From contig CAKPGR010000014.1 of assembly GCA_934155005.1 (NCBI GenBank), positions 1 through 25,465 of the forward strand: a stretch of DNA of 25,465 nucleotides. Direction: 5' to 3'. Both the position numbers and the translations under genes were made by a program. This document shows positions 7,198 to 14,830 of this stretch, piece by piece; the first letter of the stretch is position 1, and the number at the start of each line of letters is the position of its first letter. This stretch comes from an uncultured Bacilli bacterium (lineage in GTDB: Bacteria > Bacillota_I > Bacilli_A > RF39 > UBA660). The notes beneath the pieces were generated by a model. The model was not told the origin of the DNA and did no database searches. It saw nothing but the letters and a program-made list of their open reading frames with translations.

Positions 7198-7203
7198 TAT
7201 AAT
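7198..7203 (+). promoter_or_regulatory. Possible -10 box of lepA
   Basis: TATAAT lies 17 bases before the lepA ATG; no good -35 is visible. Transcription would begin about at the AAGGTGA ribosome binding site (7209-7215). Read-through from the spoIIP pair is also possible, as no terminator separates them. Confidence 0.4.
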
Positions 7204-7220
7204 TAAAAAAGGTGAAGCTT

Positions 7221-9017
7221 ATGAATCAAAAAAATATTAGAAATTTTTCAATTATCGCACATATAGATCATGGAAAAAGTACTTTGGCAGATCGTATACT
7301 TGAAATAACACATTCTATAACTGATAGAGAAAAAAAAGATCAATTACTTGATAATATGGATATTGAAAGAGAACGTGGTATAACAATTAAATTAAATGCT
7401 GTAAATTTAAAATATGATTATAAAGGTGAAACATATTATTTAAATTTAATTGATACACCAGGTCATGTTGATTTTTCATATGAAGTTTCTAGATCGCTTG
7501 CTGCTTGTGAGGGCGCTATACTAGTGGTAGATGCAGCTCAAGGAATAGAAGCTCAAACACTAGCAAATTTATATCTTGCGTTAGATAATAATTTAAAAAT
7601 TATTCCTGTTATTAATAAAATTGATTTACCTAATGCTGATATTCCTAAAGTAAAAAAGGAGTTAATTGATAATATTGGTTTTGATGAAGATGAAATTATT
7701 CTAACAAGTGCTAAAAATGGTATTGGAATAGAGGAATTAGTTGAAGCTATTATTGATAGAATAGACCCTCCTAATGGCGATAAAAATAAAGATTTACAAG
7801 CTTTAATTTTTGATAGTTATTTTGATATATATAGGGGAATTATAACATCGATTAAAGTTGTAAATGGTAGTGTTAAAGTTGGGGATGAAATAAAAATGAA
7901 TGCTACTAATTCTTGTTATGAAGTTTTAGAACTTATGAAGCATACTCCTCATGAAGAAAAAGTTAAAATTTTAGAAGCTGGAGAAGTTGGGTATTTATCT
8001 GCTAGTATAAAAAGCATTAGCGATGTTAAAGTTGGAGATACTATTGTAGCAAAGAATAGCCATACAGAATCTATTAAAGGATATAAGCCAATGAAACCAA
8101 TGGTTTTCTGTGGATTATATCCAACTGTATCTTCTAAATTTCCAGATTTAAGAGAGGCATTAGAAAAATTAAAGTTAAATGATGCATCACTTGAATTTAC
8201 TCCTGAGACAAGTGAAGCTTTAGGTTTTGGATTTAGATGTGGTTTTTTAGGACTTTTACATATGGAAATAATTGAAGAGAGAATTGAAAGAGAATTTGGA
8301 ATAGATTTAATTGCCACATCACCATCAGTTATATATGATGTAGAACTTACTGATAAAACACATCTAATGATTGATAGCCCAGTTAATATGCCAGATAAAG
8401 TTAAAATAAATGATGTTAAAGAACCTTATATAAAAACAAATATTATAGTTCCGAGTGAGTATATAGGACCTATTATGGAACTTTGTCAAAATAAAAGGGG
8501 AAATTATTTAAATATTGAATATCTAGATACTTCTAGAGTTAATATTCACTATGAAATACCTTTATCGGAGATTGTATATGATTTTTTTGATAAATTAAAA
8601 TCTTCAACAAAGGGATATGCCTCATTTGATTATGAATTAATAGGATATAAAAGTAGTGACTTAGTAAAAATGGATATTTTATTAAATGGAAAAGTTGTAG
8701 ATGCATTAAGTATTATTGTTCATAAAGATTTTGCTTATAATAGAGGAAAAGCTATTGTAAATAATTTGAAAAATTTAATTCCAAGACAACAATTTGAAGT
8801 GCCAATACAAGCTGCTATAGGAGCTAAAATTATAGCAAGAGAAACAATAAAAGCTGTTCGTAAGAATGTATTAGCTAAATGTTATGGTGGGGATGTATCT
8901 CGAAAAAGAAAACTTTTAGAAAAACAAAAAGAAGGTAAAAAAAGAATGAAAATGGTTGGTAATGTAGAGGTACCACAAGAAGCCTTTTTATCAGTTCTTA
9001 GAATGGATGAAAAATAA
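7221..9017 (+). CDS. lepA: Elongation factor 4 (LepA)
   Basis: LepA is a ribosome-associated translational GTPase implicated in back-translocation, ribosome biogenesis and ionic stress. The 598-residue length is normal. The G1 motif AHIDHGKST (13-21), the switch II motif DTPGHVDF (78-85) and NKIDLP (132-137) are intact. The C-terminal LepA-specific domain ends in KRMKMVGNVEVPQEAF. I chose ATG 7221 rather than the in-frame GTG at 7212 because that GTG is part of the AAGGTGA ribosome binding site and the family normally begins at MNQKNIRNF. No strong terminator follows; the next element is the T-box leader. Confidence 0.97.
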   Translation: MNQKNIRNFSIIAHIDHGKSTLADRILEITHSITDREKKDQLLDNMDIERERGITIKLNAVNLKYDYKGETYYLNLIDTPGHVDFSYEVSRSLAACEGAILVVDAAQGIEAQTLANLYLALDNNLKIIPVINKIDLPNADIPKVKKELIDNIGFDEDEIILTSAKNGIGIEELVEAIIDRIDPPNGDKNKDLQALIFDSYFDIYRGIITSIKVVNGSVKVGDEIKMNATNSCYEVLELMKHTPHEEKVKILEAGEVGYLSASIKSISDVKVGDTIVAKNSHTESIKGYKPMKPMVFCGLYPTVSSKFPDLREALEKLKLNDASLEFTPETSEALGFGFRCGFLGLLHMEIIEERIEREFGIDLIATSPSVIYDVELTDKTHLMIDSPVNMPDKVKINDVKEPYIKTNIIVPSEYIGPIMELCQNKRGNYLNIEYLDTSRVNIHYEIPLSEIVYDFFDKLKSSTKGYASFDYELIGYKSSDLVKMDILLNGKVVDALSIIVHKDFAYNRGKAIVNNLKNLIPRQQFEVPIQAAIGAKIIARETIKAVRKNVLAKCYGGDVSRKRKLLEKQKEGKKRMKMVGNVEVPQEAFLSVLRMDEK

Positions 9018-9080
9018 AAATTAATTTAATTAATTAAAAATACAAATAAAAATAATATATACAAATAAAAAAATTTGTTG

Positions 9081-9086
9081 TATAAT
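9081..9086 (+). promoter_or_regulatory. -10 box of the AAA+-hisS-aspS operon
   Basis: TATAAT lies just upstream of the T-box leader. A weak -35 candidate TATACA (9057-9062) sits 18 bases upstream. The expected transcription start is near 9093. Confidence 0.55.
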
Positions 9087-9092
9087 AAATTT

Positions 9093-9291
9093 AATTATTT
9101 GTTTGAAAGAGTAATTATACTTACTTTATTAGAGAAAATGTGGTTGGTGAAAACATTTAAAGTAAAATAATGAAAGACATCAAATGTTAAATAAATCGTA
9201 TTTCTGCGTTAAAGAATAGAGTGTGTAGATAAATCTATGAATTAAGGTGGTACCGCGGGTAATACTCGTCCTTAACTCTTAGATTTTTTTT
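9093..9291 (+). ncRNA. T-box riboswitch leader (Asp/His type) upstream of the AAA+-hisS-aspS operon
   Basis: The leader carries the stem I signature AGAG ... GGTTGGTG (9142-9149), the ATGAA specifier-loop sequence (9170-9174) and the antiterminator T-box AAGGTGGTACCGCG (9244-9257). The terminator pairs AAATCTA (9231-9237) with TAGATTT (9280-9286) and TTAAGG (9242-9247) with CCTTAA (9270-9275), followed by a T run. Uncharged tRNA pairs with the specifier and with the UGGN bulge to stabilise the antiterminator. The specifier region reads AGACAT (9175-9180): GAC (Asp, 9176-9178) and CAT (His, 9178-9180) overlap, matching the two downstream synthetases; AGA (Arg) is the third reading. The bulge base N is U (9251), which fits discriminator A, or G by wobble, but not the C of tRNA-His. 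The 5' end is estimated from the promoter. Confidence 0.93.
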
Positions 9292-9308
9292 GTATTCAGG
9301 AGGTTATT

Positions 9309-11339
9309 ATGGAAGAAAAATATTATGGTATTTTAATGAATCGAGTTACTATTGATGATGGGGTATATGTTTATATACCTGATTATATTGTTTCAGGTGG
9401 TATTACTACAATTGATTTTTCAGACGAATATGATGAAGAAATATATGGTGATTTTAGTCAAACAATATTTGTAGATGAAATGGGTAATCAATATTTATTA
9501 ACTAATGATATAGATACATTACAAGAGGGTAATAAATCAGTTTGTTTTCCAATTAGTGAAAAGGAATTACAAGAAGCTTATTCTGGTTTGTCATTGGAAG
9601 AGGCTAAAGGTGAATATCTTGAGAGTGCTATGGGAAGACTTCATGTTGGTATTTTATTAATAGAAGATGAAGAGAATAAAATTAATATCTTCTCATTAGA
9701 ACTAAGTAATTTTGCTAATATTATTAATCAAAAAAAAGAACAAGTTAATAATTTTGATAATAATTATGATACAAATTATAGTGATAAAGTATTTATGTCA
9801 ATTGATAAATTAAAAGAAATAATTAATTTAAATGATTTAGATAAAATGAAAATGGAATTAAATAATATATATTCTTCGTATTTAGAAATTATAAATCATT
9901 TTGAAGGTGATTTTGATAATAGTATTGATGGTGAATATGTAAAAAACTTATTTAATGCTTGTAAAGAACATATTTGTAGTATAAATAATATTGAAGATAT
10001 GAAAAATACAATTACTAAAATACAAGAAATTTATATTGAGATGTCTATTTTGTTAGATGAAAAAAATATAGATAAAAAAGGTGCTATACAAGTTCTTAAT
10101 TATTTTGAAGAATTTATAAGTGAATATGATAAGCTATTAAAATTAGATGATATTAATGATATTAAAGGTGAAATTCTAAAAATATATGAAAAAGAAGAAA
10201 AAGAAATTAATAAAATAGCTACTTATTATGATGATTTAAATATTAAAAAAGATAATGATATCTTAGAAAAAGAAACTATAGATAAAAGTACAGATAAAAA
10301 TAATATATTAAATGTTAAAGAAATGAAAGAATATATGGATAGTAAAATTATTGGTCAAGAAGAAGCAAAAAAAGATGTTATATCGGCTATTTTTATGAAT
10401 TCATTAATAGATGATGTTAGGTCTAAAAATTCAGTTCTTTTAGTTGGGCCAACTGGTAGTGGAAAAACTTTAATAGCTGAGGTTTTAAGTGAGTATTTGA
10501 ATAAACAAATTGAAATAATTGATACAACCCAACTTACAAAACCAGGATATGTAGGGGCTAATTTGGAAGATTTCTTGGAAAGATTACTTTCTAAGACTAA
10601 GGGTAATTTAAAGGAAGCTGAACAATCTATAGTTGTATTTGATGAGATAGATAAAAAAGGATCTTCTAATGATGATGAAGTAAGTGGCAAAGGAGTTTTA
10701 AATACTTTGTTACCTTTTATTCAAGGAACAACATATGATATAAAATACAATAATAGAGTTTTTAATTTTGATACTTCGAAATTAACTATTTTTGCTACTG
10801 GTTCATTCGCTGAACTTTTAAGAATTAAAAATTTGGATGATAAAAATAGTATTGGATTTGGAGTAGTTAAGAATATATCAAATGAAGATATTAAATATCC
10901 TAAACTTGAAACAGAAGATTTTGTAAAATATGGAAATTTGCCTGCTGAATTAGTTGGAAGATTTTCTACTATTACACAACTTTCAGGACATACGAAAGAA
11001 TCACTTAGAAAGATATTAGTTGATTCTGATATAAGTGCTTTGAAGCTAGAAAAAGAAAAATTAGAAAAATTAAATATTGAATTGAAATATAATGAAGATT
11101 ATTTAGATAATATAGTAAATGAAGCTTTAAAACTTAAAACAGGAGCTAGATCACTTAAAGCAACAGTTGAAAAATCTGTTAAAATTGCTAGATGGGAAGT
11201 TATTCAAAATTTTAATGATTATAAGACTATTATTTTAAATGGTAATACAGTATATGATAATTATGATGTTGATTTAGTTGACATAAATGATAATATAATT
11301 AATTTAAAAGGTAAAACAAAAGTTTTGAGAAAGGGTTGA
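9309..11339 (+). CDS. ClpX-like AAA+ unfoldase with a novel N-terminal region
   Basis: A 676-residue ATPase. The C-terminal ~340 residues align by motif with ClpX: IIGQEEAKK (347-355), Walker A GPTGSGKT (380-387), the substrate-gripping pore loop GYVG (413-416), Walker B IVVFDEID (441-448), IGF in NSIGFG (515-517, the ClpP-docking tripeptide), arginine finger GRF (Arg551) and sensor 2 GAR (Arg614). Spacing between these motifs follows ClpX closely. The ClpX zinc-binding domain is missing: there are only three cysteines and no CxxC. Residues 1-135 look like a compact, strand-rich acidic domain and 160-330 like helical or coiled-coil sequence; I recognise neither. The RKH pore loop of ClpX that reads the ssrA tag is not visible. 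It is likely an ATP-driven unfoldase that feeds ClpP with its own substrate choice. It has a strong AGGAGG site, lies directly behind the T-box and ends four bases before hisS. Confidence 0.88.
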   Translation: MEEKYYGILMNRVTIDDGVYVYIPDYIVSGGITTIDFSDEYDEEIYGDFSQTIFVDEMGNQYLLTNDIDTLQEGNKSVCFPISEKELQEAYSGLSLEEAKGEYLESAMGRLHVGILLIEDEENKINIFSLELSNFANIINQKKEQVNNFDNNYDTNYSDKVFMSIDKLKEIINLNDLDKMKMELNNIYSSYLEIINHFEGDFDNSIDGEYVKNLFNACKEHICSINNIEDMKNTITKIQEIYIEMSILLDEKNIDKKGAIQVLNYFEEFISEYDKLLKLDDINDIKGEILKIYEKEEKEINKIATYYDDLNIKKDNDILEKETIDKSTDKNNILNVKEMKEYMDSKIIGQEEAKKDVISAIFMNSLIDDVRSKNSVLLVGPTGSGKTLIAEVLSEYLNKQIEIIDTTQLTKPGYVGANLEDFLERLLSKTKGNLKEAEQSIVVFDEIDKKGSSNDDEVSGKGVLNTLLPFIQGTTYDIKYNNRVFNFDTSKLTIFATGSFAELLRIKNLDDKNSIGFGVVKNISNEDIKYPKLETEDFVKYGNLPAELVGRFSTITQLSGHTKESLRKILVDSDISALKLEKEKLEKLNIELKYNEDYLDNIVNEALKLKTGARSLKATVEKSVKIARWEVIQNFNDYKTIILNGNTVYDNYDVDLVDINDNIINLKGKTKVLRKG

Positions 11340-11343
11340 TAAA

Positions 11344-12633
11344 ATGCAAAAACCAAAAGGAACATATGATTTATATGGTAATGATGGAAAACAAGTAAAA
11401 GAAATAGAAAAATTAATTAATGCTCTAATGGAACAATATAATTATGAATATATTAGAACACCGCATTTTGAAGCTAGTGAATTATTTCATAGAGGAGTAG
11501 GAGAAACAACAGACATTGTATCAAAAGAGACATATGATTTTAAAGATCGTGGGGATAGGCTTATGACTTTGAGACCAGAAGGTACTGCTGGTGTTGTTAG
11601 AAGCTATGTAGAGAATAAAATGTACGGTGAATTTAGTCCTAGAAAGCTTTGGTATTATGGCCCAATGTATCGTTATGAAAGACCTCAATCTGGAAGATTT
11701 AGAGAATTTTATCAATTTGGTATTGAGGTTTTTGGAGCTGATTCTGCCTTAATGGATGCAGAAGTTATTAGTATTCCTGTTAATTTATACCGTTTATTAG
11801 GTTTAAAAGATATTAAAGTTAATATAAATACATTAGGTGATGTAGATGTTAGACTTAAATATAAAGAAGCTTTAATGGATTATTTTAGACCTCACTTAGG
11901 TGAGTTATGTAGTGATTGTAAAGAAAGATTTAATAAAAATCCTTTGCGTATTTTAGATTGTAAAGTTGACCATAATTTAGATATTATGAAAAATGCACCT
12001 ATTATAACTGATTACTTAAATGAAGAAAGTAAAAAACATTATGAAGAATTAAAAAAAAGTTTGGATATGTTAAAAATAGATTATGTTGAAAATCCAAAAT
12101 TAGTTAGAGGACTTGATTATTATACACATACTGTTTTTGAAGTTGAAGCAAATGTTGAAGGATTTGGTTCACAAAATGTTTTATGTGGTGGTGGAAGATA
12201 TGACTTTTTAGTTAAACAATTAGGAGGACCAAATACTCCTGCTGTTGGATTTGCTATGGGAATGGAAAGATTAATTGAAGCGTTAAAATATGAAAATATA
12301 AATTTAGTTAATGATGATAATATTGATATATATGTTATTCCAATAGATACAAAAGAATATTCTCTAGCGCTTACAAATGATCTTCGTATGAATGGTTTTA
12401 GAACAGAAATGGATTATATGAATCGTAAACTGGATAAAAATTTTAAACAAGCCGATCGTTTAGGAAGTAAATTAATTATTATAGTAGGTGAAGAAGAAGT
12501 TAATACTAATATTTTAACTATTAAAGATAATCATACTAAAGAATCTTATAAAGTTAAATTAGAAGATGTAATAGATTTTTTAGATGAAAAATTAAATGAA
12601 GAATGTGAGTGTGGTTGTAATCATGAAGATTAA
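11344..12633 (+). CDS. hisS: Histidine--tRNA ligase
   Basis: HisRS charges tRNA-His. The 429-residue class II enzyme has TLRPEGT (75-81), motif 2 YRYERPQSGRFREFYQFG (109-126), the HisRS-specific loop RGLDYY (255-260) and CGGGRYD (281-287), followed by a motif 3 region and an anticodon-binding domain from about 330. The insertion domain carries C189, C192 and C206. An unusual C-terminal tail has four-residue-scale Cys spacing (CECGC-x-H). ATG 11344 lies four bases after the AAA+ stop codon and uses a ribosome binding site inside that gene (AAAGGGTTGAT), so expression is tied to the T-box transcript. It overlaps aspS by 11 bases. Confidence 0.96.
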   Translation: MQKPKGTYDLYGNDGKQVKEIEKLINALMEQYNYEYIRTPHFEASELFHRGVGETTDIVSKETYDFKDRGDRLMTLRPEGTAGVVRSYVENKMYGEFSPRKLWYYGPMYRYERPQSGRFREFYQFGIEVFGADSALMDAEVISIPVNLYRLLGLKDIKVNINTLGDVDVRLKYKEALMDYFRPHLGELCSDCKERFNKNPLRILDCKVDHNLDIMKNAPIITDYLNEESKKHYEELKKSLDMLKIDYVENPKLVRGLDYYTHTVFEVEANVEGFGSQNVLCGGGRYDFLVKQLGGPNTPAVGFAMGMERLIEALKYENINLVNDDNIDIYVIPIDTKEYSLALTNDLRMNGFRTEMDYMNRKLDKNFKQADRLGSKLIIIVGEEEVNTNILTIKDNHTKESYKVKLEDVIDFLDEKLNEECECGCNHED

Positions 12634-13927
12634 TGAATTAAAAAAACATTTTGATGAAGAAATAGAAATTAGTGGTTTTGTTGATAGCGTAAGGAATTTA
12701 CAATGGGTTCAATTTATAGTTGTTAGAGATGGTACAGAAAAAGTTCAAGTTACTATTGAAAAAAGTGAAGAGAAAAATAAAGATTTAGTTACTTTAGTAA
12801 ACGATTTAAAAGAAGAATCAACAGTTAAAATAAAAGGTATAATTAAAGAAAATGAAAAAGTAAAATTAAATGGGATGGAAATTATTCCAACCGATATAAT
12901 TGTTACAAGTAAGAGTGATTTAGAACTTCCTTTTAATTATAAAAATTTAGAAGGTGTTAATTTAGACACTAGATTAGATTATCGTTTTATTGATTTAAGA
13001 AATGAGAAAAATAATTTTATTTTTAAAGTTCAAAGTACGTTAATAAAATATATGAGGGAATATCTTTATAACAATAATTTTATAGAAATTCATACACCTA
13101 AACTAATTGGTACAGCAAGTGAGTCTGGTAGTGAAGTTTTTGAAGTTAAATATTTTAATAATAAAGCTTATTTAGCTCAATCTCCACAATTTTATAAACA
13201 AATGGCCATGGCTAGTGGACTTGATAGAATTTTTGAAGTAGCGCCTTGTTTTAGAGCCGAAAATTCAAATACTAATAGACATGCTACTGAGTTTACATCA
13301 TTTGATGTAGAATTTAGTTATATAGATTCATATGATGATGTAATGAATTTGGAAGCTAATATGTTAACGTATGGTCTTTCTAAATTAAAAGAAGAATTAG
13401 GAGAAAAAATAAAAGAAGTATATGGAATAGATATTGTAGTTCCATCTTTACCTTTCCCTAAAATGACATTAAAAGAAATATATAAGGAATTAGAAGAAAG
13501 ATATGGGTATGTTACTGATGAAGTTAATGATTTAACAACAGAAGCAGAAAAACTTGTATTTAAGTTAGCAAAAGATAAATTTAATCATGAATTTATGTTT
13601 GTTACTGATTTTCCAGCTGAAAAAAGAGCTTTCTATCATATGAGAGATGAGAATGGCATCTTACAAGGATATGATTTGATTTGGCGTGGTGTTGAAATTA
13701 CAACTGGAGCTCAAAGAGAACATAGATATGAAGAAATAGTTAAGAATGCTACTGAAAAGGGATTAAAAGATGATGTTAAATTTTATTTAGAGTTCTTTAA
13801 ATATGGTTGCCCTCCACATGGTGGATTTGCAGTTGGTGTAGATAGGCTAACAATGTTACTTTTAGATATTCAATCAGTAAAAGAAACAGAATTCTTATTT
13901 AGAGGTCCTAATAGATTAAATCCATAA
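12623..13927 (+). CDS. aspS: Aspartate--tRNA ligase, archaeal type (possibly non-discriminating Asp/Asn)
   Basis: A 434-residue class IIb synthetase: an N-terminal OB-fold anticodon domain (about 13-95), then the catalytic core with AQSPQFYKQ (185-193), motif 2 FRAENSNTNRH (210-220), the AspRS signature GAQREHR and motif 3 GVDRL near the C-terminus. It lacks the ~150-residue insertion that makes typical bacterial AspRS about 590 long, and its motifs match the archaeal/eukaryotic type. GQREH-type and SPQ motifs argue against AsnRS. If it is non-discriminating, it would also make Asp-tRNA-Asn for GatCAB; the sequence alone does not settle this. I prefer ATG 12623 over ATG 12596: the OB fold starts right after it, and the 11-base overlap with hisS suggests coupling, although the ribosome binding site is weak. 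Confidence 0.9.
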   Translation: MKINELKKHFDEEIEISGFVDSVRNLQWVQFIVVRDGTEKVQVTIEKSEEKNKDLVTLVNDLKEESTVKIKGIIKENEKVKLNGMEIIPTDIIVTSKSDLELPFNYKNLEGVNLDTRLDYRFIDLRNEKNNFIFKVQSTLIKYMREYLYNNNFIEIHTPKLIGTASESGSEVFEVKYFNNKAYLAQSPQFYKQMAMASGLDRIFEVAPCFRAENSNTNRHATEFTSFDVEFSYIDSYDDVMNLEANMLTYGLSKLKEELGEKIKEVYGIDIVVPSLPFPKMTLKEIYKELEERYGYVTDEVNDLTTEAEKLVFKLAKDKFNHEFMFVTDFPAEKRAFYHMRDENGILQGYDLIWRGVEITTGAQREHRYEEIVKNATEKGLKDDVKFYLEFFKYGCPPHGGFAVGVDRLTMLLLDIQSVKETEFLFRGPNRLNP

Positions 13928-13956
13928 AAACAAATTTTTAAGATTTGTTTTTTTTT
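13926..13956 (+). terminator. Terminator of the AAA+-hisS-aspS operon
   Basis: Perfect 10-bp stem AAAAACAAAT (13926-13935)/ATTTGTTTTT (13943-13952) with a seven-base loop, then a T run. Confidence 0.9.
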
Positions 13957-13959
13957 AAG

Positions 13960-13992
13960 TAATTTATGTAAATCATTAGTTTACATAAATTA
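13960..13992. repeat. Perfect inverted repeat overlapping a promoter (candidate operator)
   Basis: AATTTATGTAAA (13961-13972) and TTTACATAAATT (13980-13991) are perfect 12-base arms with a 7-base spacer; one more pair forms at 13960/13992. No T run follows, so it is not a normal terminator. The right arm contains the -35 box TTTACA of the next gene, as an operator would. Confidence 0.75.
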
Positions 13993-14008
13993 TTTGTTAT
14001 GTTAAAAT
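13980..14008 (+). promoter_or_regulatory. Promoter of the collar-domain surface protein
   Basis: -35 TTTACA (13980-13985), 17-base spacer, -10 TAAAAT (14003-14008) with TGT directly upstream (extended -10). The expected start near 14015 gives a leader of about 40 bases. Confidence 0.7.
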
Positions 14009-14055
14009 GTATATAGATTAAAAATATAGGAATAATAAGTAGAGAGTGTGATTAT

Positions 14056-14790
14056 ATGAATAAAAAATTAATAATAGGAATAATAATAGGTGGAGTTATA
14101 TTTGGAAGTATTGGAGTATATGCGGGAAGTAACATGTATGCAAGTGATGTATCAGTAACTGCTCCAACAGGATCTAACTTAGGAAGTAATGCAACCCTTC
14201 AAAATGCTTTAGATGATTTATATAGTATAGCTGCTAATAATGATGAAATAGAAAAGAGATTAACAGCATTAGAAAATAATACTTTAACATTAGATAAAAT
14301 GTATCCAGTAGGAAGTATTTATATATCAACAGATATAACAAGTGCGTCTGGTGTAGCAGCTAAATTTGGTGGAACATGGGAAGCTTATGGAAGTGGTAGA
14401 ACACTTATAAGTTCAGGAAGTAATGGTGTAACAAATTATACAGCAGGATCAATGGGTGGAAGCTCAACAACAGCATTAGCAATAGGTAATTTACCAAACC
14501 ATATCCATACATATACACCAAGTGGAAATGTAGCAAGTTCTATTGATAATGGAGGTTATGCTATGACTATTTTTGCTAATTCAAATTATAGTGGATATGG
14601 ATCAGGTGGTTATGGTTTTGTAAGTTCGACAAATTCTTGGTGGTCTAATGTAAATAAACATTATGGTGTTATATCTAGTAAATTTAATGGTAATGCAGGA
14701 ACAACAACCTCTTGTCAAAATTGTAGTGGAGCAGCTTTTTCAGTCCAAAATCCATATATAGTTGTTTATATGTATAAAAGGGTTAAATAA
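14056..14790 (+). CDS. Exported or anchored protein with phage tail-fibre/collar-like C-terminal domain
   Basis: A 244-residue protein. Residues 4-24 form one hydrophobic segment (signal peptide or anchor, with possible cleavage after VYA). A Ser/Thr/Asn-rich stretch with LQNALDDLYS (48-57) and a short charged helix (62-75) follow. From about 80 the sequence is Gly/Ser-rich with YPVGSIYIS (83-91), FGGTWE (104-109), NLPNHIHTY (145-153) and NPYIVVYMYKR (232-242). These motifs, in this order, are those of the C-terminal receptor-binding/collar domains of phage tail fibres and baseplate proteins. Two cysteines lie at 220 and 223 (CQNC). No other phage gene is present. It is a single-gene unit with its own promoter, an inverted repeat and a terminator. 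A role in adhesion or surface display is inferred. Confidence 0.78.
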   Translation: MNKKLIIGIIIGGVIFGSIGVYAGSNMYASDVSVTAPTGSNLGSNATLQNALDDLYSIAANNDEIEKRLTALENNTLTLDKMYPVGSIYISTDITSASGVAAKFGGTWEAYGSGRTLISSGSNGVTNYTAGSMGGSSTTALAIGNLPNHIHTYTPSGNVASSIDNGGYAMTIFANSNYSGYGSGGYGFVSSTNSWWSNVNKHYGVISSKFNGNAGTTTSCQNCSGAAFSVQNPYIVVYMYKRVK

Positions 14791-14796
14791 GTTAAT

Positions 14797-14830
14797 AAAA
14801 AATATTGATATATTCATCAATATTTTTTTT
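14797..14830. terminator. Bidirectional terminator between the collar-domain gene and rodA
   Basis: A perfect 13-bp stem AAAAAATATTGAT (14797-14809)/ATCAATATTTTTT (14816-14828) with a six-base loop and A/T runs on both sides serves both convergent genes. Confidence 0.92.

Noticed and set aside
7949..8317. Minus-strand open frame inside lepA
   Set aside because: It is opposite strongly conserved LepA sequence.
9018..9060. Terminator after lepA
   Set aside because: The region is AT-rich with partial TTAATTAA symmetry but no G/C-containing stem followed by a T run.
10355..10690. Minus-strand open frame inside the AAA+ gene
   Set aside because: It is antisense to Walker A and Walker B; their codon constraint explains the open frame.
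11521..11715. Minus-strand open frame inside hisS
   Set aside because: It is opposite motif 2 of HisRS, with no ribosome binding site.
14056..14790. Prophage
   Set aside because: Only a single tail-fibre-like domain is present, with no capsid, terminase, integrase or lysis genes, and the flanks are housekeeping genes.
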